This document shows positions 43,989-55,388 of a stretch of 64,000 nt of DNA, piece after piece. The notes under the pieces were generated by a model that saw only the letters and a program-made list of their open reading frames with translations, made no database searches and was not told the origin of the DNA. The stretch spans positions 992,001-1,056,000 of the forward strand of contig JAHNUO010000001.1 of assembly GCA_019787685.1 (NCBI GenBank), written 5' to 3'. The position numbers and the translations under genes are program-made. This stretch comes from Chiua virens (lineage: Eukaryota; Basidiomycota; Agaricomycetes; Boletales; Boletaceae). Position 1 is the stretch's first letter. Every line of letters begins with the position of its first letter.

Positions 43989-45508
43989 ATGTCCACGAAC
44001 AATGTACAACTACTTCTTGCGCAGGACATACCCGACCCGACTGACTTTTCGGCGGTTGACCTACACCAACTAGACGCAAGTTTCCGATGTTCAATATGTT
44101 CTGAGTTTTTCGACGCCCCCATCTCGCTCACATGTGGCCACTGCTTTTGCTCCTTGGTGCGCAATAACAACCCATTCTGGCGCGACTAGGTTGAGAAATG
44201 CACTACTAGTGCATACGGGAACACCTGGCGAGAGAGTCAGAATGTCCAAGCTGTCGGAAATCCGCTATAGAATCACACTTTAGGGTGAACTCTGCTCTCG
44301 AAGAGGCCGTCTCGGCTTGGAAAGCGGCGCGGTATGACTTTTGATTGTATGTTGTCCGATGTTGCTTGCTCATTTATGGTCTTCTTAGACCCAAGGTTCT
44401 CCGTCTCTCTCTCGAAGAGCAGGCAAAAGGAGCTACGGTACATCAGTTAAATAGCGACAAGACACCACGTCGATATCAAACACCCCGGAATGCCCGGAAA
44501 CGCAGGCACATCGAAGCCTCAGATAGTTCGGATTGTGAGATCGTGCAGGCAGCAGGGCCCTCCAAACCAAGAGAGTCGAGTGAGATTGCAGAGTCGTCAC
44601 CACTTCAAGCGAAGAGCGCGAGGAAAGCGTCTCGACGGCAGACAAGCTTGGAGCCCTCATCAGACCCAACAGAAGTGGACCATTGGATAGCAGACCGTGA
44701 GTGTGACCATGCTTTCCCGCTTTCCCGGTCTCTGATCGTCGGTCGTCGTTCAGCGGAATCACTAGTGGAGTGTCCTATATGTGGTACCTCTGTAGAATTC
44801 CAATTGATCAATACCCACATGGATGGGCCCGACTGCGGCCGGAAAGCAGGCTCTAAAGGGAACGATCAGTCTAAGCCGAGCGCAACAGCCCAGTGGTCGA
44901 TGGTATTTAATAACAAGTCGAAGAAAGGGAAAACTAAATATGACAGGTGACTGGCGAACCTTGACATTCGGGCTGAAACTCAATCTTGTCTCTCGCATGA
45001 AGTGATCCGGAGGACGCGATGGAACGATTACCGAAGGCGTCATATGACGTCCTGAAGGATAAACGACTGAAAGATCTTTTATCCGCTAACAAACTGCCTG
45101 TGAATGGGGATCGAAACGCACGGATCGCTAGACATAGAAGGTAAAATTTGCTTCCAATTTTACAATTTGTCCCGAGAAGTTAAGCACTGTTAGATGGGTT
45201 ATGATGTACAACGCAAATCTCGACAAGAGCACGGGTCGTAAGACTGCAACAGAGTTACGGGCCGAGTTGAAGACTTGGGAAGAGAGTCGGAAAGGGCCCA
45301 AACGCGTACTCGACCTCTCTGCCCATGAAGTAAGTTCGCTTTACGCGTCGTTGAGGCGTAATAGATTGATGACCCATGAAAGGTTTTACATAAAGAGGAA
45401 TTTAGCAGACTCGTTGAGGACGTGCGGCAGAGGAGATCCAAGCCTCCAGCACCAGGTGATGTTCTTCGGGAAGATGTGGTTGAAGACGGACACGAAGAAC
45501 ATATCTAA
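43989..45508 (+). CDS. RAD18: Postreplication repair E3 ubiquitin ligase Rad18
   Basis: Rad18 with Rad6 mono-ubiquitinates PCNA at Lys164 to start translesion synthesis. ATG 43989 gives MSTNNVQLLLAQDIPDPTDF. RING finger: FRCSICSEFFDAPISLTCGH, then CIREHLARESECPSCRK after an intron. The linker is basic and Ser-rich. A UBZ4-type zinc finger follows (ECPICG ... LINTHMDGPDC), then a SAP DNA-binding helix pair (LKDKRLKDLLSANKLPVNGD; ARIARHRR) and a Rad6-binding-type region (KTATELRAELKTWEESRKG). Stop at 45508. Domain order matches Rad18. All introns join in frame. Confidence 0.92.
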
Positions 45509-46201
45509 GGTTATTTGTTTAGGTCCCCTCAGATTACCACTGGGACTGCAACTATATCATCACGCCACCTTTTTGAGTAGTGGGAATATTCATGCTGTTC
45601 AGTGGGCAATGAGCGCTCCGTATCTTGCAAGGCTATGTCTGACGCGAACATATCGGCAATTTTTAACTACTCAATTGCGATGGTGGTTTCTATTCAGTTC
45701 CGCGGATCGGACAGCAATTTCCCGACCACAGCATACCAATTTAGTCACTGGGCCTCAAGAAGGTATTTCCCGCAGTTTGCATTGTCTGACCCTCCGCTTA
45801 GCAAACACTGGAGGCTGACGCGAACCGTTGAATGTCCTCATTCGCACATCGCACTCCACAGGGATGAGTAAATTGCTTTCTCCACTACCCCATTGTTGCC
45901 CTCAGACAGTACTGATGCTTTGGTCGCGCTTTGGCGAGTGGCGAGGGTAGTATATAACTCGCCGTTGGGTACGGACAACTCACCGGCAACTTCAAATACT
46001 TTACCCCCGGACATGAGCAGGATCTCGCAAACACGTTCGGTGAGCACTGCCTGCTTGTACTGTCTCCGAGGCATTCGTAACTGAATCCACATGTTTGTCT
46101 AGCTCCTTAGTAATTTAAGTTCGTTTTCGCTTGGTTCGGAATCTGAGGTTTGTTGGCCAGAGAATATCACCACGTGGGTTCAGCTACTTTGTTAATTTCA
46201 G
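45509..46201. other. Upstream region of the first DUF7330-like gene
   Basis: May contain 5' exons of the gene at 46202-46823: protein-like frames include MVVSIQFRGSDSNFPTTAYQ (about 45674) and MSRISQTRS (46014). I could not join them with confidence. ORFs on the minus strand overlap these. Confidence 0.3.
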
Positions 46202-46823
46202 GATGAGAAGGTCGAAACCATCACGGAGCATTTCCTTCCTCGAAAGCGGGATGCTGTGTTTGGTGATCAGTTTGTTTTTCAAACGACATTCCGGCCATGT
46301 ATCAATGCAAAACTGGTACTCCTTGCGCCACTTGCATGTGATGCACCCCCCTTTGCAAAGTCGGTGATCTATCTGTCCAGTCCCACCGGCACAATCAACG
46401 CCACCGTGGTGAGTTGACAGATTCAGATGCGGCTGTTCCGCCGGACTCAATTGGAAATTGTTTCCATTCCAGCATCGACAACTCGAGGTGCAAACCCACA
46501 TGTTTTGTCTCTACATATTTGCACGTGTTGCTGACGTGAAAGTGACGTTACCAGCGCTGTTTCGAGGGGTAATCAACGTCAAAAAGAACGACGGTGTTTA
46601 CAAAAAAGGACAGGCCCGTTACTGCCGTGCGTTTCGTGACCGCGTGCGGCGTGGGTTGATCAGGCTCGACTCGTGTGCGCAGGAGGATGATGACGAGGTG
46701 TATATCCACGCGGAAGGGAGGATAGAAATAAGATTGATGCCGCTGACGGAGAATGATGGTGGTGAGAGCATGGGCTCGCGCGTGGGTCGCCATGTGCGTC
46801 GGATCTTCACTACACGCTACTAG
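46202..46823 (+). CDS. DUF7330-like protein, copy 1 (5' end uncertain)
   Basis: The family is restricted to fungi and of unknown role. An exon from about 46202 reads DEKVETITEHFLPRKRDAVF, then FRPCINAKLVLLAPLA and VIYLSSPTGTINATV. A short intron (about 46413-46473) joins to HRQLEVQTHMFCLYIFARV, then VKVTLPALFRGVINVKK and DEVYIHAEGRIEIRLMPL, with a stop at 46823. Layout (beta-strand pairs ending in a short xEGRIxIRL strand) matches the next gene, 0.5 kb downstream. The N-terminal exon or exons were not resolved. Confidence 0.55.
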
Positions 46824-47313
46824 TTTGTCCATGCGTTTGACAGGCGCTAGGTCGCTTATGTATCGTTACCTCCCAACACATGTAACCTGCCTGCTTAACC
46901 TGTACTATTGTTCATCATTGTGTCGCGTGTGGACAGGCAACTGAGGTATTGTCTGTGCTTTCAGGCAGAGCGTTGACCAAAATGTCAGATACAAGGACCA
47001 AACCTAGCGACGGTAACGGGCGAGTTATTTTAGCGGCGTAATGAAACAAAGCAAGTTGCATGCTTCTTCTGTACGAGACGCCGAGCTCTCCTTTTTGTGT
47101 TTCTGGACCATATGGAAATACAACACTTGCCTTATGGGGCACAAGAGGGGATAACTTGATGCGGGCTCGTGGGCAGCCGAGGAGTCCGCTTATAATAGAC
47201 CGATACCCCGTGTCCTTCCCGCTCTGTTTCACCACGTTCTCAAAGGCACTTCTTACATCCTCTTGCCTCTTCGCTCCCTCCCTCCGTTCTGTTCGCCATT
47301 CGGAGGGAACCAT
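46824..47313. other. Spacer between the two DUF7330-like genes
   Basis: Overlapping ORFs on both strands without domains. The right half probably carries the promoter and possibly a first exon of the second copy. Confidence 0.35.
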
Positions 47314-48087
47314 GGCCAGCTATTGCTCATCCGCGGAGGTCAGTCCTATCGTGCATGATCGAACGCTACATTTCTCATTGATCGACAGAGCACATCCTCA
47401 AGTGATAAACTTGGCATGTTGGTAAGCACCCGTAACTTCGCGAGGGTCCGCTGTCCTCGATTGACCACGATCGTACAGCACGCTGAGCCACGTGGCACGC
47501 ACAAGATTCACTATCAGCCATACAGTGACTGGGATTTTATCCTTGAGACGCAGGAACCTGTCGACCTGTCTCTTGCTATACCGCATTATCGCGCAAGACA
47601 GCAGCCGGTGGATCACCGTCTAAACATGTTCGTTGCCACCACAAGTGCATCTGTAAAACTGAAGATTGTGAGTTTCCGGAATTTCTCATTGGTGCGAACG
47701 GGGACCTTATGGTAAAACAACTAGTGTCGGCCCGTACCTCGGTGCAAATTCTATCTGGAAGTCCGTGCGAATACGTCTAATGTTACCGTGTGGATCCCTT
47801 CCGATTTCAAGGGTCATATCCGACACTTGGGTCAAGCGACGTACTCCGCTGGCTTCGTAAACCGTATCATGGACAATGCTCACCTCAATGAAGACTCCCT
47901 GGACCAGTGGGATATTGATGAGGTGGTCGTGCAAACCAAGGGTGCAGTGACATTTCGCATGTGGGATGTCCACACAAATGCACCCGAGAACTCCCGCAAG
48001 GAGACGCTGAAACGCATGTTTAGCGGCTCGAAGAAACCACAGGCAACGCGTCGCGGCATTAACTGGGATTTCCTGCTCGAGGATTAG
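47314..48087 (+). CDS. DUF7330-like protein, copy 2
   Basis: From a provisional ATG at 47314 (MASYCSSAE, then an intron). The core exon reads IVQHAEPRGTHKIHYQPYSD and RLNMFVATTSASVKLKI. After an intron (about 47669-47727) it gives CRPVPRCKFYLEVRANTSN, VTVWIPSDFKGHIRHLG and YSAGFVNRIM. The end is DEVVVQTKGAVTFRMWDVH ... NWDFLLED with a stop at 48087. The VTVWIPSDFKGxI and GxVxFRxWD strands are typical of this fungal family as I remember it. The start codon is less certain than the rest. Confidence 0.65.
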
Positions 48088-48737
48088 ATCTTGAGCTGCT
48101 CTTTTTCGTTCTTCGTTCGACACATGCTCATTTTTCGTTTGGCTTGCTTGGTTCGTTCATACCAGTGGCGCGCTCGTGGCCCAGGATACCTATTTATTTC
48201 GTCTGACCACTGACACTACTGATCAGTTATGTGTAGCAATCCGAACATCATGTAGCCATGCTTTAACTCACATTTACATATACACAGATATTGTAGCATT
48301 GGATTCTTCCCAAAATCATTGTAGCCGTAGCCATCCATTGGACTGAAGATGAGTCAGGATCATTCGCCCGCCGCTGTTGTCTAAGTACTGAGGCCCGAAA
48401 TTTGGGGACGGTGTCAGGATGACAAATGGTCAAGTTGAAAGGGCAGACTTATGTAAAGCTGCCATCCAACTTGGTTCGCGAACATTACAAGTTATATTCA
48501 ACTTGGCCATCCAGTATGGGATCAACGGTTCTTGTTCCCATCATGCCATCTTTTTGATACACTGGATGGCAGAGCCTCGGGGTATTGACACTGGCCGCGT
48601 CACGCGTTAAAAGGCGGCTCCAATTCCTACGTATGTTGCCAAACTATCTCTCACACTGGGTGGTGCAGTCCTGGTGCGGGTCACCATTGGGAGACTGTCC
48701 GTCCACCTTCATCTGCGACGTGATACCCCTATCGCAA
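48088..48737. other. Intergenic, nothing seen
   Basis: No ORF with recognisable content; A/T-rich in 48200-48330. Confidence 0.45.
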
Positions 48738-49908
48738 TGCTCGGAACATCCTCTCTCGTCAGGAACCTCAAAAGTGAGTGAAAGCACCACGTCGTGTCTA
48801 TCAAGCTCATCAGCATACAGTCTTCACGAGCGTTCTAATTACTATAGCATTGGCATTGACTGCCTGCCGACTGATTCGTCGCTACCAGAGCCGTAGCATT
48901 TGGTGGGAAGATGTATGTGCAATGATTGCATTTGTGGGCGGCATTATCTGCGTCGTGACCTCTTGGTTACACTTCGAACTGGGTAAAGATTGACCATCCT
49001 TTCCAAGTCCGTCGGTCTCACTTACTTACCCAGTCGGCCGACCCTCCGTAATATCGTTTTGGATACATTCACTCACCTACCCTGGCGTTGTCTGGTGAGT
49101 CATTTCCTTTGTGTCTCCAAAAGACCTCAACATTTCTTGTAGGTCTGCGAGATCGGGCATTTTGTTATCCCTGTTACGCATTGTAACACCTCCGCGGAAT
49201 ACGATAATCATCACTGTTGCCCTGTTTGCATTGACGTGGCTGTCGCTGATGATATCGTTCGTGGGAATATGTGTCTCTGGCCACTCATGGGATACCACCT
49301 CAAAAAATCTTCGACCTGGGGAGGGAGTGTTGTGGGTCCCAATATTTGAATTGATTAGTATGTCTTTTTTCATGCGTTCCTGCGGGATCCTAACTTGAGA
49401 TAAAGCAGATATCCTATCTGATTGTACCCTAGCCATCCTTCCAGTCTGCCTGCTGCGTTCCTTGAAATTGGCACCTACCCTGCGGCGATTCATTATTGTG
49501 GCGTACTCTTCCACCATCTTAGTCACTGCTGTGTCCTTTCCTCGGGCTCTATGCCAGATCTTCGACATCCCACCGGGTATCAATGTGGCAATTGATGCAG
49601 AAGTATGTGACGGTTTACCCATCATTTAGAACCTTGGGTTCTCACGCCATCAACACTGACAACAGGTCGGCTGTTCTCTCCTCGTATGCAATTCACTCTT
49701 CGTTACGACACTCATCTATCGTATGCTCCACCGTAACGACGACATTCCCACCTCATATGCAACCAGGGAAACCCTCCAGCTCACGACGATAGTATATGTG
49801 GACGCATATGGTACCATTTACAGCAGCAATAATACTATTTCCAGCGCCACCACGACTTGCCCGAACAAGGATGCGGAAAAACATGAAACTCAGTGCGCTC
49901 AAGTCTGA
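48738..49908 (+). CDS. Fungal rhodopsin-like 7TM protein, copy 1
   Basis: Integral membrane protein of the fungal rhodopsin-like (Pth11-related) type; ligand unknown. ATG 48738 gives MLGTSSLVRNLK, spliced to THQHTVFTSVLITIALALTA. The family hallmark follows: CRLIRRYQSRSIWWEDVCAM ahead of TM2. Later exons supply SVISFWIHSLTYPGVVW, SARSGILLSLLRIVTPPRN, TVALFALTWLSLMISFVGI and CLLRSLKLAPTLRRFIIVA, then LVTAVSFPRALCQIFDIP. The last exon has LIYRMLHRNDDIPTSYATRE and a Ser/Thr-rich tail ending at 49908. About seven hydrophobic segments result. Paralogue at 50523. Confidence 0.65.
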
Positions 49909-50522
49909 GTACTGTCGGTTCACAACCGAACATATATTTCAAAACGAGACGGTTTGCAGTGTATGGATGTGACTCTTGCACTCTCGATCCGGGTCGTCCA
50001 GCACAAGCTTTTTAAATCTCTCACCAGTCCAGTAATTCGGCTCAAACGGACACGTGTTACCTCCTAGCCCGGGAATGGTAGCATTGTACTTGCGCATATA
50101 CTGGTGTTAGTGTTACAAGTACTTTCCGATGGTCCTTAGGTCGGTAAGATCAGTGTTTCAGATATGACACCTACAGACGAGCTGATGATCCGACAGACAT
50201 GGAACGCGTGTTAGATATTATACCTTAGGCTGGCTGGTACGAACGGAGGGTCATCCCTGTTCGCAGTGTTTACTTTTCCCCAGACTACCATCTGCCAAAC
50301 CATCTGCCGAAAAGGCATAACTCTGCCGTAGTGATTGTTATCTTCAGGGCTGCAGCATGACGGCACAGTATAAGTATAGCTAGTCCCAGGGTTCAATCCC
50401 ATGAGAATGTTCAGTGACTTCGGCACAACCATGGGTAGCACGTACCAGTTTTCAGAGTCCACGATGGTATCTATCAGAGGTTTTTGTCCCATTCCTCCTC
50501 GGATTTTCACATCGTTGAATAA
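49909..50522. other. Spacer between 7TM paralogues
   Basis: Probably contains the first exon of the second copy. A minus ORF of 99 codons (50211-50510) has no domain and is not supported. Confidence 0.35.
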
Positions 50523-51635
50523 TTGATAGTCGCAAGCAGTGTTCTGCAGGGCATCGGAATAATGTTGTCCTTGCTTCGGTTGTGGTTCCGACTGAAAATC
50601 CGACGCCTATGGTGGGAAGACGCATGGTCGTTCATTGCATGCATTTGTGCTATCCTATTACTTATCTCAGATTGGATGTATCTGAAGGGTGGTACGTCTC
50701 AGATGGTTTTACGTACTATGAAACCGTCCAGCAGTTTACTTCAGACCATCAGATCGAGTGGTCTCAGCTATTGGAGTATGGATGTATTCTCTCGTTCTGA
50801 CCTGTGTGATATGGTACGTTGTATAATATTCCATTCGTTTATCCCTAAGGTGACTGCTCCAAGGGCCGTTCGTATGAGCATACTGTTCTCGGTAGCTCGC
50901 ATGTTCCACTCGACAACTCGCTTACGCTGTGTTATGATTATGTTGGCCATCCTCTTTACCCTGATGTTTCTTGTCTTTATGTCTGTGAAATTGTGGTGGT
51001 ACACACGGCGAGATCTAGGCTGGCTCGAACGACCTACGTTTTATTCAAGGCCTGCACCTTGGCTGCCTCATTGGATGTACGTCTACGAGGTGTGTAGTAA
51101 GTAAGAGCCTCATGCATTCGTCAGGTACCGAAAATGACGATTGCTCAGCTGATTGTATTTCGGATGTGATCCTCGTCTGCGTGCCTGTGCGGTTTCTCTG
51201 GAGTATCAAGCTCCCTGTGAGGCAGCGAAGGATGATCATCGCGGTCTTTTCTTCGAGCATTCTGGTGACGATAGTGTCAATATTTCGTGCAGTGACTCAA
51301 TTGATACCACTCCGGTCCCTCGTTGGAGTGGCAACGGACCTTGAGGTGCGACTGCTCAAAAGTTTCGTAGAGTTATTCGTCTGATACGAGCTGTCCAGGC
51401 CGCCTTTTCCGTCATCACCTGTAATTTACTCGTGGTTGTGACTCTCATCTACCGCTTCTTCCGGGGAGGATCAAATTTTGATGACTCTGAATCTGATTCA
51501 GAGGGGGACGACTATACGACACCTATCAGGGCTAGGACCACAACTCTCGCACTGACTACGATCGATTTGAGTGCGTTCGGTTGCTCGGAGGGTACCAGTC
51601 TACCATCCACATTCGGGTCGCATCAGGAGCTTTGA
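50523..51635 (+). CDS. Fungal rhodopsin-like 7TM protein, copy 2 (5' end uncertain)
   Basis: Same layout as the preceding gene. The first clear exon reads VLQGIGIMLSLLRLWFRLKI then RRLWWEDAWSFIACICAILL, matching RSIWWEDVCAMIAF of copy 1. Further exons give TAPRAVRMSILFSVARMFH, LRCVMIMLAILFTLMFLVF and, after an intron, DCISDVILVCVPVRFLWSIK, VRQRRMIIAVFSSSILVTIV and ITCNLLVVVTLIYRFFRGG. An acidic/Ser tail (DDSESDSEGDD) ends at 51635. No ATG lies directly before the first exon, so the start codon must be in an upstream exon. Divergent from copy 1 in sequence, so the duplication is not recent. Confidence 0.6.
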
Positions 51636-51836
51636 CTTTATCCTTTTCCACATTCATATTTCACTGAAGTCTCTGATTCTTTCTCCACTCTCGTTCGCCG
51701 TGTTGTAGTCGGATGCTATTTTTCGCTTCGCAGATTCATTTAACTAAAACCTGGGGCATGTACGTAACTTAATAGCACGATGGTAGTGATACTGAATAGT
51801 AGTGGTGACGACAAGTATTTATACTTAACGAATATG

Positions 51837-52559
51837 TTACACCCCATCCAACATCTCCGCAGTCAAGAGACACTTTTCGAGGGTCTCCAGAAGTGTAGAG
51901 TTTTCAAGTGCAGCTGCAACGCGTTCCTTGTCGTTCAACTGCTTGTTCACTAGTGAGATAGGAACAAGTTTCACCCAAGTATGCATGTTATACAAGCGGG
52001 GAAGCGCACCTGCAAGCTCGCTCTGATGGGAGCCGGGCTTCACCCGGATATCGACTTTGAATCTCGGTGGAAGACTACGCAACAGTCGCACCCGGATACA
52101 CAACCCTGGGCAAGAGAGCAACGGTGAATCGCACGCATCTGCATGGAAACGAAACAACTTCATCTTACCAATGAGTGTTGACATACCACAATGCGGCACT
52201 GTCGGTGTGAACTCGACGGCGATGAGATTGTCTCCGATCTCGATTTGTTCAGCTGATACGACTCGGAGTTCCTCCAAGCTGTTTGGATGCTCGGGGTCAG
52301 ATATGGATCTTATAAGGTCTGAGAAGAAGCGTCAAATAGCGCAATTTTCTGCGATGAGATGGAGGATCGTACCGAATATCTCGTCCTGGTCGATGGGTTC
52401 AACGTCAGTGCTACTGCTCCTGTCCTCGTCCTCGTCCCCATCGAGCCAGAGTGATTGACCGGTTTCAAACCGGGACTTTCGCGCGGACTTGCGCGACATA
52501 TAAACGACTGGATTCGCATTGAATATCTTCGTGTCCATCGTTGTCAATGACGAGGTCAT
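51837..52559 (-). CDS. CIA2: Cytosolic iron-sulfur assembly targeting factor CIA2 (MIP18 family)
   Basis: Delivers Fe-S clusters to cytosolic and nuclear apoproteins with CIA1 and MET18. ATG 52559 gives [20 protein letters not shown]. The acidic middle ([20 protein letters not shown]) is followed by [29 protein letters not shown] and [15 protein letters not shown], which holds the conserved reactive cysteine. Next come [19 protein letters not shown] and KPGSHQSE, then [17 protein letters not shown] with a stop at 51837. All blocks of the MIP18/FAM96 family are present. Two or three short introns. Confidence 0.92.
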
Positions 52560-52708
52560 CTAGATCTACTGTCACGCTGGTGCCGGTGTCACGCGAACAC
52601 GTGCGTTTTTGTTATTTGTGACACGACCGTCACAGTACGCGTCGATTGACTTAGCTGAGTTCTCCTTTTCGCAAGTATCCAAGTCACGTTCGCACCTTCC
52701 CCCAAAAC

Positions 52709-54635
52709 ATGCCACCCAAGGTGCGTCTTGCAGTCTTGCTAATGCATGTTGTATCATTGTACTCGCTTACACAGCGTAAACGTGCGGAGGTCGCTGACTC
52801 GGCCATCCAAGGTTCGACGACGCGATCGACCAGGAAGTCGTCTAGAGTGGGTAAGTTTGAGCATTGCAGGGTCATGCACAGTTGCTAAACTGAACCGCTT
52901 GTTGCAGCCCGGGGGAAAGACGGTACCGCCCACGTAAATGGGAAGGCGGGCGCATCGTGCGTGCCTTTGCTTCATGAGGTCCAAGTTATTTAGCGTCCTT
53001 TTCAGTGATTCTGTAGAGGTCAGTGTCGCTTCCTCGTCTGACGAGACCTGGATTATTCAGCAAGGAATGCACATAGCCGCCACCCAAAAAAACGAGAGCA
53101 ACGGGCAAAAAAGGTGCTACAAGCCGAGGTGCAAAGGCACGGTGTGTTCTCCTATATCCGCGCGCAGCTCATTAAGCTAAGAAATAAATTGCACGACCTA
53201 GGATCGATGACGTAAGGCACTACATCGGTTAATTGAAAAAAACTCCGTTTGTCAACTTGCCACCCTTAACAGGATCCCCTCAATTCCACCACGAGCCAAC
53301 AGCAGAGCGTGTAAGTCAACATTTACTCCATCTAAACTCCTACCGCCACGCCCGGGTACTTCTATATCTTCCACACCAATCGGGGTGATCAGATCCAAGC
53401 ATCGCCTGGTTACATCTCCGCATGCGCCTTTCATCCTTTTTGTGTTGTGTTTCTAACAAATTCGCAACTAGTGATGAGCCGGACGTCTCCGAGCAAGCTC
53501 CCGTATGTCTGTCTCCCATGCATCAAAGTATCTTGCTGACATGTGTGCCATCATCTTACAGACTGTACCGACCAGGGTAGAGTATTCCCAACAACGAGCA
53601 CAAGCGCTCTTCAACAGTTTTGCAGACGATGATGACCCCGACGTGATAGGACCAGAGGGCGTGGAGAGACTGTACAAGGAGGCTAGTATACCATTGGAAG
53701 GCGGTCAGCCACTCATCCTGGCGTGGCAATTCAACGCACGGGAGCTGGCCAAACTTGACCGATCCGAGTGGCTCCAAGGAACTGAAGCTCTACGGTGGGT
53801 GGTCAAATTATGCACATCAGGTTGGCAGGGTAACCTGACTGTGTATACACAAGAATTTCATCACTATCGGCGTTCGCAATAATGTTAAAGGAACTGGATG
53901 ACCTGGTCATTCAGGGCAAGGAACCGATAACGCTCGTTGCTCCTGTAAATTCCGCCAAGAAGCCCACTGAAGCGGACTCCCAGCAAGTCTATAACAGAGT
54001 CCGCTATTCGCAGTACGCGTCAGATCGCAATGCTGCTTTCTCTGAATTGTATCAATTCTGTTTTACGCGAGCTAAGGAGACGTGAGTGACCTAATTTTTT
54101 CATGCTGTCTTAACGCTGGCCCCCAGACTTGAAAGCAGGAACATAGACGTTGAGGTGAACCGCGCCTACTTGTCTTGCTCCGCCTAATCTCAAATGCCAA
54201 CAGACAGCTATGCTACTGTGGTCCGTCTTATTGGCTTCACGATACCCGATCATCACCGAGTTGATTGAATTTCTGAACGTGAGTACATCGTTTGTTCATG
54301 TCGCCGTGATGCATAACTTTCCGCAGGAAAACGGGTCCTATAAGGGCATCAGCAAAGATCGGTGGAATATGGTCAGCTTCTCTTCAACAAGACAGTTCTG
54401 AGAAGCTGGTACTGATTTTGTTGTTAGGTGTATGAATTTTGTCGCACCGTCGATGATGGATTGAGTAATTATGAAGCCGACGGGGTAAGTCGCTTCCGTA
54501 CGCATTCCTGATCTCTCTGAACACCTTTTCTCTTTCCAGGCTTGGCCTACCATGCTAGATGATTTCGTTACCTGGAAACGAGCTAGAATGACATATTCCA
54601 CGGACGATACTAAGTCTGCGCCAATGGACGATTAG
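52709..54635 (+). CDS. DCN1: Defective-in-cullin-neddylation protein (DCN1-like E3)
   Basis: Scaffold-type NEDD8 E3 that promotes neddylation of cullins with Ubc12. ATG 52709 gives MPPK, spliced to RKRAEVADSAIQGSTTRSTR, a basic N-terminus. The PONY/DCUN1 domain begins at QRAQALFNSFADDDDPDVIG, then GVERLYKEASIPLEGGQPLI and LAWQFNARELAKLDRSEW. Later exons include YASDRNAAFSELYQFCFTRA, LWSVLLASRYPIITELIEFL and SKDRWNMV|YEFCRTVDDGLSN. The signature DGAWPTMLDDFVTWKRAR follows, with a stop at 54635. No UBA domain was identified at the N-terminus. Around ten introns, some with short exons. Confidence 0.9.
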
Positions 54636-55388
54636 AGACGATGATATGGACACGCTTAACATAAGTTACAGGGCCTGTATGAAATCCCTCTCCAGCATCT
54701 CCATCTGTGTATCAATTTGAAGCTTTGAAGGTCCGTTTAGCTTGCAACAGTCATTCTCAATGACATCGTATCTACATCTGTTGGTGGTTGGTGTCTCCTG
54801 TCCGTGCGTGTGACGTCCTACAACGTTGCAACGACTACGTTCGTCTGAATTGTGTCCTCTTGCTCGGTGGGTCGTGTAACGGGAGCGAAATGTAACAGAG
54901 GGAATTGGCGAGCGGCTTCGTCTGCCCCTCATGCTTCCCGCTAAGATTGAAACGCGATGTTCGCTTATCGGAATGGCAACAACATGGATTCGGGTTCTGG
55001 CACGAGGGCGACCCTGTGAGGAAGAGGTGGAAGACCCAGGGATGGTCAGATTGCTTCCCATCTGCCGTGTATGCAATTAAGACGAGGATTCCAGCGGGGA
55101 TCTGAAGATTGGGTCGGACGGGCTTGTAAGATAGGGGTGGTGCGATTCATGCAGAGATGATAGCGTGGCCCGCAAGACAAGAACAGCTGGGAAACAGATG
55201 AGAAGAAACAACGCGACAAGTCTAACGTGTCTACTTATTCAGCATCAGGTATAGTTACCATGGATCAGGGATGCCTTGAATAGTGAACACGCATTTCCGG
55301 GCGAATTCACGCACAATCCGCTGTTGCATTGAATTCGTGCAAATCTCGAATTTTCCAAGACAAATGCACCAACCACCGCCAAATCTAC
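54636..55388. other. Intergenic between convergent DCN1 and NOT4
   Basis: Only short overlapping ORFs (for example 54666-55076 minus, 136 codons of low-complexity basic sequence). No gene supported; expected to hold both 3' UTRs. Confidence 0.45.
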
